A stretch of 64,000 bases of DNA, taken from Reinekea blandensis MED297 (lineage in GTDB: Bacteria > Pseudomonadota > Gammaproteobacteria > Pseudomonadales > Natronospirillaceae). Below are positions 24,675-31,951 of the stretch, in pieces. A program made the translations under genes and the position numbers. The notes beneath the pieces are model-generated. The model did no database searches. It saw only the letters and a list, made by a program, of their open reading frames with translations, and was not told the origin of the DNA. Numbering within the stretch: the first letter of the stretch is position 1; every line of letters starts with the position of its first letter. The stretch is taken from NCBI RefSeq assembly GCF_000153185.1, contig NZ_CH724152.1, positions 362,798 through 426,797 on the forward strand. Direction: 5' to 3'.

Positions 24675-25868
24675 ATGAGCAGTTATTTTTTTGAAGTCGT
24701 CCATCTGATCCTGCGTTACTTCCATGTCATCGCCGGCATTGCGTGGATCGGTGCTTCCTTCTACTTCATCTGGCTGGACAACAACCTGCAGGAACCACCG
24801 CAGTGGAAAAAAGATAAAGGCATAAAAGGGGATCTTTGGGCCGTGCATGGCGGTGGCTTTTATGAAGTGGCCAAGTACAAACTCGGCCCCGAAGAAATGC
24901 CGACGACCTTGCACTGGTTTAAATGGGAGGCCTACACCACCTGGATAACCGGCGCGTTGTTGTTGACGCTGTTGTATTACGTCGGTGCAGATGCCTATCT
25001 GTTGGATGCCTCCAAAAGCACTATGAGTGCCGCCGCCGCGATCGCTGCCTCCATAGCCAGCATTGTCATCGGCTTCCTGGTGTACGAAGGTTTGTGTCGC
25101 ACACCCTTGGTTGAAAACGGTCGTGGATTTGCCGTGGTCACCGTTGCCTTGCTGGCTATATGGACCTGGGGGTTAGACTTGTTCCTGGCCGACCGGGCCG
25201 CCTACATTCATGTCGGTGCGCTGATCGGAACCTGTATGGCAGCCAACGTCTTTACCACCATCATTCCCGGCCAACGATACATGGTCAATGAAATTGCCCA
25301 AGGCCGAACCCCGGACTCGGCACCGGGGCTAAAAGGCAAGCAGCGTTCTGTGCACAATAACTACGCCACCTTGCCGGTCATTTTCATCATGCTCAGTAAC
25401 CACTTTCCGTTTACCTACGCGCACCCATTTGGCTGGCTGGTGCTGGTGGCATTGTTCATCAACGGCATGTGGATTCGTCATTACTTTAATTTGAAGCACC
25501 AGGGGCAACACAAACCCTCGGTGTTGATCGGTGGGTTGATTGCATTTTTTGCCATCATGCTGGCCATTGCCCCGTGGTCTAGCTTGGCGAACCAAGATGC
25601 GACCGTTCAGATTCATGTTTCAGACGAACAGGCCTGGAATATTGTGCAGACGCACTGTACCGAGTGCCATGCAACGACACCGTCGTCGGAGCTGTTCAGT
25701 GCCGCCCCGGCTGGCTTTGTACTGGAAGATTTAGCACAGGTCCGCGCAGCGAAAACTCAGGTGCTGCAGCGTGCAGTGACCGTCGGCGACATGCCGCTGG
25801 GCAACATGACTCAGATGACAGGCGAAGAACGGGCACAGTTGGGCGCTTGGCTGGCAGGTCAGCCTTAA
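24675..25868 (+). CDS. puuD: Membrane urate oxidase PuuD with cytochrome c domain
   Basis: A 397-residue membrane protein. About eight transmembrane helices occupy residues 1-310 with the PuuD-type pattern (FHVIAGIAWIGASFYFIWLDN at the start, SVHNNYATLPVIFIMLSNHFP later). A short C-terminal cytochrome c domain follows, with the haem motif CTECH and a Met ligand candidate in GDMPLGNMTQM. PuuD oxidises urate to 5-hydroxyisourate and passes electrons to the respiratory chain instead of making peroxide. It replaces the soluble uricase that is missing from the cluster. It is separated from uraH by 196 bp containing a large inverted repeat, so it may have its own promoter. Confidence 0.93.
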   Translation: MSSYFFEVVHLILRYFHVIAGIAWIGASFYFIWLDNNLQEPPQWKKDKGIKGDLWAVHGGGFYEVAKYKLGPEEMPTTLHWFKWEAYTTWITGALLLTLLYYVGADAYLLDASKSTMSAAAAIAASIASIVIGFLVYEGLCRTPLVENGRGFAVVTVALLAIWTWGLDLFLADRAAYIHVGALIGTCMAANVFTTIIPGQRYMVNEIAQGRTPDSAPGLKGKQRSVHNNYATLPVIFIMLSNHFPFTYAHPFGWLVLVALFINGMWIRHYFNLKHQGQHKPSVLIGGLIAFFAIMLAIAPWSSLANQDATVQIHVSDEQAWNIVQTHCTECHATTPSSELFSAAPAGFVLEDLAQVRAAKTQVLQRAVTVGDMPLGNMTQMTGEERAQLGAWLAGQP

Positions 25869-26367
25869 CTCTTAAAGGGTTAGCTCTAATTAGTCGTAAA
25901 TGAAAAAGCGTTACGACAATTTGTAGACCCCTCGTTTGGCTGTACAGGCCAAGCTAGGGGTCTGTTCAGACAAACCGGCCGTTAGCTAACAAACCTCTGC
26001 GTTCCGTCAGGCTGGCCTCCCACTGTTTCCTCGTTGTCAACCTTATGAACTCATCTGACAAAATGCGGTATTCCATGCAGCTTTTTTCGAATATGCCTGA
26101 CTTATGATGCAGACGCCGTAAAACTCGGAAAGTACACATTGAGTTGAACTAATTAAAACCCATAGAACCTCTAACATGCGGCTTCTGGGCGCCACTTGAT
26201 TTCGAAGAAAACCGCACAGGCCACTTTTAGGATAATCAAATTGACAGAATAGCCTGAACCGCCGATTATGACTGGAGCTGGTGGCAGATCTGAGAAACTC
26301 ACCGTTCCATATATGCCGCACCATAAGAAAACCGCAGGTGCGGTATAAGAAACTTTTATGAGTAGCT
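25869..26367. other. Junction region between puuD and cassette array
   Basis: No convincing gene lies in these 499 bp. AGACCCCT (25925-25932) pairs with AGGGGTCT (25956-25963), with an inner TTGGC/GCCAA stem, forming a long hairpin after puuD. GTTAGCTAAC, a palindrome resembling fused integron core sites, lies at 25981-25990 and is followed by CAAACC, as in several attC sites further right. CCGCACC/GGTGCGG (26316-26343) is another stem just before the ankyrin gene. Confidence 0.5.
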
Positions 26368-26880
26368 ATGAACTTTGATATCTGCTTCAACTTTGATTTC
26401 AGGGATTTGAGCAATGAGGACATCATTGAGATCTTTGATGAAATTAAAGATATAAATTCTGTCGATGATCAGGGTGATACGCTATTACTTTGGGCATGCA
26501 AAGAGTATAACCTCCAGTTGATTGAATATGCTCTATGTCGTGGTGGTGATACTAACTACCTAAATGAATGTGGGGAAACTCCAGTTCAAGAGGTTATAAA
26601 TATTGCTGAAGACAGAGAAGAAATTGCTTTAGCTATCTTACAAAAACTCATTGATGCTGGAGCGAATCTGGAAGTCAGAGGGTTTATGAAGAAAACGGCT
26701 TTTCTGAAGGCATGTAGCCGCAACTCCAAAAAAGTAATTGAGTTACTCGTGAGAAATGGAGCTGATGTAAAAGTTACAGTTGAAGAAGATGGAAAACTGC
26801 TAGATGGTTGCTTTTATGCAGACATCTTTGGTGAAACACCTGAAATCAGAAGATATATTGGTCGGCTAGTGAACTCATAA
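26368..26880 (+). CDS. Cassette gene 1: ankyrin-repeat protein
   Basis: A 170-residue protein with about three to four ankyrin-type repeats: DDQGDTLLLWACKEYNLQLI, then NYLNECGETPVQEVINIA, then TAFLKACSRNSKKVIELLVR with NGADV. Ankyrin repeats mediate protein contacts; the partner is unknown and no enzymatic or membrane feature is visible, so it is probably cytoplasmic. It is the first recognisable cassette gene, with AT-rich codon use unlike the purine genes. Its stop codon lies inside the first half of the following attC-like site. Confidence 0.8.
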   Translation: MNFDICFNFDFRDLSNEDIIEIFDEIKDINSVDDQGDTLLLWACKEYNLQLIEYALCRGGDTNYLNECGETPVQEVINIAEDREEIALAILQKLIDAGANLEVRGFMKKTAFLKACSRNSKKVIELLVRNGADVKVTVEEDGKLLDGCFYADIFGETPEIRRYIGRLVNS

Positions 26881-26968
26881 CAAGAAATTGTTGTACAAGC
26901 CCGCTCAAGAACCGCTTACGCGGCGGGCTTCGGACTCGTGACCTCGCCGCAAAATAAAAACGTTACAA
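26875..26968 (+). repeat. attC-like site 1
   Basis: It runs from TCATAAC (overlapping the ankyrin stop) to GTTACAA. The centre GCCCGCTCAAG...GCGGCGGGC is a strong imperfect stem, followed by GGACTC. The AAGG ending this site also serves as the ribosome binding site of the next gene. Confidence 0.7.
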
Positions 26969-26977
26969 GGCAAAAGC

Positions 26978-27334
26978 TTGAGGAAATATCTATCAATTAG
27001 TTTCATCGCTATTTTGCTTAGTGCTGTTGCATGCTATTTCAACAGTCCAACCGCAAGAGCTTGGTTTAGTGAGGAAAAGTGGGAGTATTTCGGCAAGCTA
27101 AATGTTGTTGATAATGGTCGGTACGAAATGGTTGCAAGCCTGAAATTCTACATTAAAAAAGGAATGTCTAAGGCAGAAGTTATAGATGTGTTGGGAAGGC
27201 CAGATGAAATCGAGGGTAACGTATATAAATACAACACAGGTTACTTTTGCATTAATTGTGACTCGGGCGACATAAGCTATTACATATTAAGTTTTGAAAA
27301 TGGGAAAGTTGCTGGCATTCATTTCTTGGCTTAA
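26978..27334 (+). CDS. Cassette gene 2: BamE/SmpA-like small exported protein
   Basis: A 118-residue protein starting at TTG with AAGG 7 bp upstream. The N-terminus is a signal peptide (RKYLSISFIAILLSAVAC), and the Cys at its end could be lipidated, though the lipobox is weak (AVAC). The mature part contains KKGMSKAEVIDVLGRPDEI, the typical GMS-x2-EV-x2-LG-x-P motif of the BamE/SmpA/OmlA-like fold. A periplasmic or outer-membrane-facing protein is likely. Whether it acts in envelope assembly or only shares the fold cannot be told. Confidence 0.7.
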   Translation: MRKYLSISFIAILLSAVACYFNSPTARAWFSEEKWEYFGKLNVVDNGRYEMVASLKFYIKKGMSKAEVIDVLGRPDEIEGNVYKYNTGYFCINCDSGDISYYILSFENGKVAGIHFLA

Positions 27335-27339
27335 TTGCC

Positions 27340-27435
27340 TTGTAATCAAGAGTGGCTGGTCCAAGCCCGCTTAATACCGCTGTCGCGGAGGGCCTTTGAC
27401 TCACTATCTTTCGCGCCAGCACAAAAATGTTAGAT
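27340..27435 (+). repeat. attC-like site 2
   Basis: It ends in a perfect GTTAGAT core at 27429-27435. The AGCCCGCTTAATACCGC / GCGGAGGGC stem and TTGACTC module follow the shared pattern. The left core (TGTAATC) is degenerate. GTGGCTGG (27352) and CCAGCAC can pair as inner boxes. Confidence 0.72.
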
Positions 27436-27439
27436 GCAA

Positions 27440-27805
27440 ATGAAGAAACTAATCCTACTACTATTTGTTGCTGCTTCAGCTCATGCAAGTGAAAGAGTGT
27501 ATGGAATTTACTCTAGCTTGGAAGTTAATCCTGATTCCGGAGATATTGGTGGAATGGAAGTTTTGATATTGCATGATGGACGTCCAGGGGAATGTAGTGA
27601 TTCTGCACTCGTACAAGTTGCAGAAGGCTGGGTACAAATGCCAGCCTTGGTAGATTGCTGTCATTGTTCAAAAGAAAGTGTTGAATTTGTAGTTCCTAAA
27701 TTAGGCAATTTTAGAGGAGTCATCATCGATGGTGTACTCGAGGGTGAGTTTATTGACTCCGGCTGGAGGCATTCACTACCTAAGGGCAATAGCTTCTGGC
27801 AGTAA
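27440..27805 (+). CDS. Cassette gene 3: secreted protein of unknown function
   Basis: A 121-residue protein with a clear Sec signal peptide (MKKLILLLFVAASAHA, cleavage after AHA). The mature part has four cysteines in C-x38-type spacing (GECSD, VDCCHCSK), suggesting disulfides or metal binding in the periplasm, and no family I recognise. An ATG 6 bp earlier overlaps the GTTAGATG core; the one at 27440 gives a normal signal peptide. No strong ribosome binding site is seen, which fits a cassette that depends on its insertion context. Confidence 0.7.
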   Translation: MKKLILLLFVAASAHASERVYGIYSSLEVNPDSGDIGGMEVLILHDGRPGECSDSALVQVAEGWVQMPALVDCCHCSKESVEFVVPKLGNFRGVIIDGVLEGEFIDSGWRHSLPKGNSFWQ

Positions 27806-27808
27806 ATC

Positions 27809-27899
27809 ACCTAGCCAATTGTAGCACGCAGCTCGTTCCGGGCTTTTGACTCAAAACTCACTGGCGTTCGTTTTTCACCTGTGTACAAAGGCGTTACGA
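27809..27899 (+). repeat. attC-like site 3
   Basis: Left core ACCTAGC (one base from RYYYAAC), right core GTTACGA. GGGCTTTTGACTC is present; the central stem is weaker than in sites 1, 2 and 4. AAGGA of the next gene's ribosome binding site follows at once. Confidence 0.62.
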
Positions 27900-27911
27900 A
27901 CAAGGAAGATG

Positions 27912-28358
27912 ATGGACTCTATCAAGAATTTTATTCAACTGACCAATGATATTGCGACAGCTGGACAGCCTAAGGAAGTAGAGTTTAAGGATATAGCTGA
28001 GGCCGGATATAAGTACGTTGTTAATATAGGAATGCTTGATCACCCACATGCGGTAATGTCAGAAAACAAAGCTGTTGCTGAGCTGGGGTTAACATATGTA
28101 CATATTCCAGTCGCGTTTGACTTACCAACCAAAGAGCAAGTTCGGTTTTTCTGTAATTTAATGTCATCGCTTAAAGGTACTAAGGTATTTGTACACTGCA
28201 TAATGAATTTTAGAGTTTCAGCTTTTATGTATCACTACTTGTCAAAGGTTGAAAAGCTTCCAGAAACTGAAGCTAAATCATTAATGTTTGAATACTGGGA
28301 GTTAGACCCGGTATGGGAAGAACTTATGTCCTGGTCATCCGAAGACATCGGCTTGTAA
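27912..28358 (+). CDS. Cassette gene 4: dual-specificity-phosphatase-like protein
   Basis: A 148-residue protein with the fold pattern of small tyrosine/dual-specificity phosphatases of the DUF442-like type: TAGQP near residue 17, YVHIPVAFDLPTKEQVR, then the P-loop candidate VFVHCIMNFRVSAF. The Cys96 to Arg101 spacing is C-x4-R, one residue shorter than the canonical C-x5-R, a variant I associate with a separate bacterial PTP-like family. Phosphatase activity is therefore uncertain. AAGGA lies 5 bp before the chosen ATG; an ATG one codon earlier is too close. Confidence 0.75.
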   Translation: MDSIKNFIQLTNDIATAGQPKEVEFKDIAEAGYKYVVNIGMLDHPHAVMSENKAVAELGLTYVHIPVAFDLPTKEQVRFFCNLMSSLKGTKVFVHCIMNFRVSAFMYHYLSKVEKLPETEAKSLMFEYWELDPVWEELMSWSSEDIGL

Positions 28359-28444
28359 CAAAGCAATGTTGGGCAGTCCCGCCAACCGCTCTCGCGGCGG
28401 GCCATCGACTCACGATCGGTCGCGGCAGTACAACGGCGTCAACT
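28353..28444 (+). repeat. attC-like site 4
   Basis: TTGTAAC overlaps the stop codon of the phosphatase-like gene. The stem CCCGCCAACCGC / GCGGCGGG and the ATCGACTC module are clear. The right core is poor (GTCAACT, or TTTAGGT at 28445-28451), so this site may be less recombinogenic. Confidence 0.62.
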
Positions 28445-28459
28445 TTTAGGTAATCACAA

Positions 28460-28843
28460 ATGCTCGATCTTATACAAAGTCTTTATCACTCTAGAGAACT
28501 TAATAAACACAAAAGAGTACAGCGAGAAAAAGATAAATACCAGGATGTAAAAGCAGTTGATCTTCTGAGTAGAATTAACGAGTTAGAACAACGTCATGAA
28601 CAACTTAAATTAACAACATTGGCATTGTGGTCTCTGTTGAGGGATCATTCAGGTTTACTGGAATCAGACTTAAAGAAATATGTCGAAAAATTAGACTTAC
28701 TTGATGGACATAGAGACGGCAAATATTCCGACAATGAAACGCTTGAGTGCAATGGTTGTGGTCGAAAGATTCTGTCAAAGTCGTTGTCTTGCCCTTATTG
28801 CGGTGGCCGAGTGAATAGAAAGAATGCTTTTTCAGGTATATAA
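28460..28843 (+). CDS. Cassette gene 5: coiled-coil zinc-ribbon protein
   Basis: A 127-residue protein. Residues 10-60 are charged helix, probably coiled coil (LLSRINELEQRHEQLKL). The C-terminus carries a zinc ribbon, CNGCGRK...SCPYCGG, with two CxxC pairs separated by ten residues. No signal peptide or membrane segment is present. It may bind nucleic acid or a protein partner; no function can be assigned. Codon use is AT-rich like the other cassette genes. Confidence 0.72.
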   Translation: MLDLIQSLYHSRELNKHKRVQREKDKYQDVKAVDLLSRINELEQRHEQLKLTTLALWSLLRDHSGLLESDLKKYVEKLDLLDGHRDGKYSDNETLECNGCGRKILSKSLSCPYCGGRVNRKNAFSGI

Positions 28844-28844
28844 A

Positions 28845-28938
28845 CGTTAACAAGATGCTGTTGCAAGTTTCTTGTTAAATAACTGCTTCGCGTAGGGCCA
28901 AGGAGTTTTCTCCTTTGTCGCTCACCTCAAAGTTGAAC
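28845..28938 (+). repeat. attC-like site 5
   Basis: Left core CGTTAAC, right core GTTGAAC (a perfect GTTRRRY). The inner part AAGGAG-TTTT-CTCCTT forms a hairpin. The GACTC module is diverged here (TGTCGCTC). Confidence 0.62.
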
Positions 28939-28949
28939 GTAAGGTGTGT

Positions 28950-29312
28950 ATGAAGAAGGTCTTTCTCAGTAATTTGTTTTGGATTAATTTGCTGGTTTTG
29001 ATCCTTCCAATTGCACTTCTTGTACCTTCAGTTCAGGGGTTGTTGGAGTCTAGTCCATATATTGCGATGTCATTACTGCTCGTAATAGGAGGTTCTAATT
29101 TTCTTGCAGTAATGCTAATTGTTTTTATTTTAAATGGAGCATATGGCAAATGGATAGCCATTTCGTCATTTGTATTGTGGGTTGTAGTCGCAAGCCAGGG
29201 TGTCATTGGCTTTTCTTTGTCGGTATTTGTTACTACGGGTTATTGGGTATACCAAAGGAAGTTCATTATTAGGTATAGCAGTGAGATGAGTGGTAAATCC
29301 GAGTCTACCTAA
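28950..29312 (+). CDS. Cassette gene 6: small membrane protein
   Basis: A 120-residue protein with four predicted transmembrane helices: about 9-30, 40-62, 70-88 and 88-104 (for example LLVLILPIALLVPSVQGLL). The C-terminal tail is short and charged. I recognise no family. AAGG lies 5 bp before the chosen ATG; the upstream GTG frame would overlap that site. Small membrane proteins of unknown function are common integron cassette cargo. Confidence 0.72.
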   Translation: MKKVFLSNLFWINLLVLILPIALLVPSVQGLLESSPYIAMSLLLVIGGSNFLAVMLIVFILNGAYGKWIAISSFVLWVVVASQGVIGFSLSVFVTTGYWVYQRKFIIRYSSEMSGKSEST

Positions 29313-29404
29313 CAAACCAAAGCTGTTCATACTCGCCATAAAACCGTACTTCGGCGGGCATTGGAGTCGCTACCACACGCCCCGAGAAATAAAAGCCTTT
29401 AGGG
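29307..29404 (+). repeat. attC-like site 6
   Basis: It begins with a perfect ACCTAAC core overlapping the stop codon. The central CTCGCCATAAAACCG / CGGCGGGC stem is followed by GGAGTC. The right core is degenerate (TTTAGGG in place of GTTRRRY). Confidence 0.66.
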
Positions 29405-29417
29405 GGTAGGAGATTAC

Positions 29418-30098
29418 GTGGACCTCATTCTAATCGAAGGGCTGCCGGGTAGCGGAAAAAGCACAATGGCAGAAACGCTGTTTAAGGCTGCTCAAGCTAG
29501 GGGAGTGCAGTCTAGTTGGTACTTAGAAGAATCAACAGATCATCCGGTACACCCCGTTGAACTTAAGAAAAGCAAGTACAGTACTGACTTCCCTGAACGT
29601 TGCCTGAGGAAATGGTCGTCATTTATCGCTGATAACAAAGATAAGGAGCACCTTTTCATCCTTGAGGGCAGTCTGTTTCAAAGTACTGTGCGTTTTATGT
29701 TGGAAGGTAAGAATGAGGAACTGGTTGCTGACTATTACAAGGCCTGCCAATCAATACTCTCGGCTGTGCATCCTAAGTTAATCTACTTGCGTCCTGTGGA
29801 TGCGAAAGCTCACATTGAATGGGTTATGGCGTATCGAGGCGAAGAGTGGACGACCAAAGTTGCAGAGTATCTCGAAAAGACGCCTTATTGTGCTGATAAA
29901 CATTGGCAAGGAGAAAACGGATTGCTCTCCTTTTGGTGCAAGTACGCGCTGCTTTGTGACTCACTTGCCGTACAAACAAGTATACCATACCACACTGTTA
30001 ACGCAGGCTTTGGATACTTTGAACGTCAGTTTGATGAAGCCATGAGTCATATCCGCTCAGAAAAGGGGGTTGATAATCAGGTGCTAGGGGCTTGCTAA
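29418..30098 (+). CDS. Cassette gene 7: P-loop nucleotide kinase-like protein
   Basis: A 226-residue P-loop NTPase. Walker A is GLPGSGKST (residues 8-16), right after the first strand LILIE. FILEGSLFQS fits a Walker B/substrate region, and an acidic and basic helix follows. The size and single core domain match small nucleoside or aminoglycoside-type kinases and uncharacterised AAA-type kinases, but the substrate cannot be named. It starts at GTG with AGGAG 5 bp upstream, partly formed by the end of attC-like site 6. A resistance function is possible but unsupported. Confidence 0.78.
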   Translation: MDLILIEGLPGSGKSTMAETLFKAAQARGVQSSWYLEESTDHPVHPVELKKSKYSTDFPERCLRKWSSFIADNKDKEHLFILEGSLFQSTVRFMLEGKNEELVADYYKACQSILSAVHPKLIYLRPVDAKAHIEWVMAYRGEEWTTKVAEYLEKTPYCADKHWQGENGLLSFWCKYALLCDSLAVQTSIPYHTVNAGFGYFERQFDEAMSHIRSEKGVDNQVLGAC

Positions 30099-30196
30099 CG
30101 CTGTGTATAAATGCCGCGAACCTCTAGCTCGGTTTCGGACACTTTGTTTCATGGGGACTCAGCCCGACCAGATCACTCTGTTACCGAACGTTAAGC
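30093..30196 (+). repeat. attC-like site 7 (end of array)
   Basis: TGCTAAC overlaps the kinase stop codon, and GTTAAGC at 30190-30196 is a perfect right core. GGGGACTC lies in the centre. The chemotaxis promoter region begins directly after it. Confidence 0.64.
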
Positions 30197-30327
30197 TAAA
30201 TAAAGCCGCACGGTTTTTTTATTGTGCTGAGTTATAACCAGCAACCATTTTCAGAAGCGTGAAACCTAAAGTTTTTAGCCGCAGATCACACTTTTTCTTT
30301 CAGATCATCGTTCGAAAAATTATCCCC

Positions 30328-30354
30328 TCAGGTTCCCTGACAACTCGCCGATAG
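30328..30354 (+). promoter_or_regulatory. Candidate sigma-28 (FliA) promoter of chemotaxis operon
   Basis: TCAGGTTC, an 11-bp spacer, then GCCGATAG resembles the FliA consensus (TAAAGTTT, 11 bp, GCCGATAA): seven of eight bases in the -10 and five of eight in the -35. Transcription would start near 30360, which favours the ATG at 30396 over the GTG at 30363. Confidence 0.55.
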
Positions 30355-30395
30355 CGGCTATAGTGAAAATGAAGCTTGTCAGGATGATGATATTG

Positions 30396-31556
30396 ATGCC
30401 GAGTCAACTCAAAGTCGTCGCCGTCTACAGTTTGGCCGTGATAGGGGTGGTTTACGCCGCCGTGCAACAGCTTTGGCTGATGGTGGTGTTATTGGCGTTA
30501 TTTGCGGTCGCCACAGGGTGGTTGTTGTGGAATGAAGCCCGCAAAGCAAAACACCTTTATGACTCCCGAGCTGAGCTTCAGGCGAAAGAAAGTCAGCATC
30601 GGTTCGATACCGAGGTCGCTCGGTTGGAAGCCATTATCGATAAGTTAACGCCAGTCTGGCAGCGGCACATCCAGTCGGTTGACGGTCAGTTAAATGACAG
30701 TATTGGTGCAATGACAACACAGTTCAGCACTCTGTCGGGTGAAATCGGATCGGTGATCAACTCGGACTACTTTTCAGAAAGCCATGGGTCACAACACAGC
30801 ATCGACAGCGATAAAAAAATGCTGTCCGACTTGTTTAATGAACTGGCCGTCATGAACAAATCCAAGCAGGAACAACTGTCGCATCTGACCAACCTGGTTG
30901 AGCACACCAAAGACTTAAATACCTTAGCCAGCGACGTTCGGAAAATTGCAGAGCAGACCAACTTGCTGGCGTTGAATGCAGCCATTGAAGCCGCGCGTGC
31001 TGGTGAGTCCGGTCGCGGCTTTGCGGTGGTTGCTGACGAAGTCCGTTCGCTGTCGACGCAGTCCGACCAAACCGGTGAACGCATTACCGAGAAAATCACC
31101 GAACTGAACGATCGAATGTCGAAGTTTCATCAGCTCAGTAAAGAGTCCACCCAACAGGAAAGCGACGCCTTGGAGGGTGGCGAAATGACCCTGCAGCGCG
31201 TCATCGATAACCTGGAGGGGCGGGCTGCGGATATGCGGGAGCAGGGCATGAATATGGTGTCCATGGGCGAACGTGTTACTCAGGAAATACAGGAGATTCT
31301 GGTGGATTTTCAGTTTCAGGATCGGGCCAGCCAAATGTTGGGGCAGATTGTCACCAGCATGGACGAACTGCATGAACTGATTGAACAGCAGAAAACCGCT
31401 CGTCAAAACGGCGAAGCGCCACCGCCGATCGATGTGGATGTCCTGCTGGATACTATGAAAGAACGATACGTTGCGACCGAGCAACACCTTGAACACGGCG
31501 GTGAAGACGACACGCCGACGGATCATGCAGACAAAGGTTCCATTAGCTTCTTTTAA
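30396..31556 (+). CDS. MCP-like membrane signalling protein with CheZ-like motif
   Basis: A 386-residue protein. Two membrane helices lie at about 6-45 with almost no periplasmic loop, followed by coiled coil and an MCP signalling tip ([21 protein letters not shown], about 184-205, then [12 protein letters not shown]). Beyond it the segment [14 protein letters not shown] holds D309 and Q313 in D-x3-Q spacing, like the catalytic DLTGQ motif of the CheY phosphatase CheZ. It may therefore combine signalling with phosphatase activity; no separate cheZ is present. It lacks a HAMP domain. The start at 30396 fits the candidate sigma-28 promoter; GTG at 30363 is the alternative. First gene of the chemotaxis operon. 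Confidence 0.85.
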   Translation: MPSQLKVVAVYSLAVIGVVYAAVQQLWLMVVLLALFAVATGWLLWNEARKAKHLYDSRAELQAKESQHRFDTEVARLEAIIDKLTPVWQRHIQSVDGQLNDSIGAMTTQFSTLSGEIGSVINSDYFSESHGSQHSIDSDKKMLSDLFNELAVMNKSKQEQLSHLTNLVEHTKDLNTLASDVRKIAEQTNLLALNAAIEAARAGESGRGFAVVADEVRSLSTQSDQTGERITEKITELNDRMSKFHQLSKESTQQESDALEGGEMTLQRVIDNLEGRAADMREQGMNMVSMGERVTQEIQEILVDFQFQDRASQMLGQIVTSMDELHELIEQQKTARQNGEAPPPIDVDVLLDTMKERYVATEQHLEHGGEDDTPTDHADKGSISFF

Positions 31557-31573
31557 CGCTTGAGGTGAGTTGT

Positions 31574-31942
31574 ATGGCAAAACGAATATTAATCGTGGAC
31601 GATTCCGCTTCCATCCGGCAGGTGGTTTCAATCGCCTTAAAGGGCGCCGGATACGATGTGGTTGACGCCAGTGACGGCAAAGATGCCCTGACCAAGCTGA
31701 CCGGTGAGAAGTTCAACCTGATCATCAGTGACGTCAACATGCCGAATATGGATGGCATTACGTTCCTGAAGGAAGTGAAAAAACACCCCCGCTATAAGTT
31801 TACACCGGTCATCATGCTGACCACCGAAGCCGGTCAGGCAAAAATGGCTGAGGGCAAGGCCGCCGGTGCGAAAGCCTGGGTGGTTAAGCCCTTTCAGCCT
31901 GCCCAAATGCTGGATGCCGTGGCGAAGCTCTGCTCGCCGTAG
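31574..31942 (+). CDS. cheY: Chemotaxis response regulator CheY
   Basis: A 122-residue single-domain receiver. The acidic pair D9-D10, the phosphoacceptor D53 in SDVNMPNMDG, the Thr of MLTTE and the Lys of WVVKPF are all present. It receives phosphate from CheA and controls the motor or another output. It lacks an output domain. GAGGTGAG lies upstream as ribosome binding site. It is followed by the STAS gene after a 9-bp gap. Confidence 0.93.
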   Translation: MAKRILIVDDSASIRQVVSIALKGAGYDVVDASDGKDALTKLTGEKFNLIISDVNMPNMDGITFLKEVKKHPRYKFTPVIMLTTEAGQAKMAEGKAAGAKAWVVKPFQPAQMLDAVAKLCSP

Positions 31943-31951
31943 GAGGAACGC

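Larger units (their letters stand above)
26368..30196 (+). mobile_element. Integron-like gene cassette array without integrase (CALIN-like)
   Basis: Seven short genes, all on the plus strand, each end in an approximately 90-110 bp imperfect palindrome that starts at or near the stop codon and ends just before the next start codon. The palindromes share a central GCCCGC-type stem, a GGGC-N3-5-GACTC-like module in most, and RYYYAAC / GTTRRRY core sites, the best being ACCTAAC at 29307, GTTAGAT at 27429, GTTGAAC at 28932 and GTTAAGC at 30190. The genes are AT-rich, promoterless and unrelated to each other. No integrase gene is in the window. Confidence 0.78.

Noticed and set aside
25925..25963. 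Hairpin after puuD as a Rho-independent terminator
   Set aside because: The stem is strong but no T-run follows; it may still be a processing site, so it is only noted in the junction region.
26043..26426. Minus-strand 127-codon frame before the ankyrin gene
   Set aside because: It overlaps the ankyrin gene by 59 bp, has a composition rich in S, F, R and C without a recognisable pattern, and runs against the strand of all cassette genes.
26368..30196. Reading the small-gene cluster as a prophage or a defence island
   Set aside because: There are no phage structural, integrase or replication genes and no known defence family, and the regular palindrome after each gene fits cassettes better.
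30270..30300. TAAAGTTT at about 30271 as the -35 of a sigma-28 promoter
   Set aside because: The -35 match is excellent, but no GCCGATAA-like -10 follows at 11 bp; the pair at 30328-30354 has a better combined fit.
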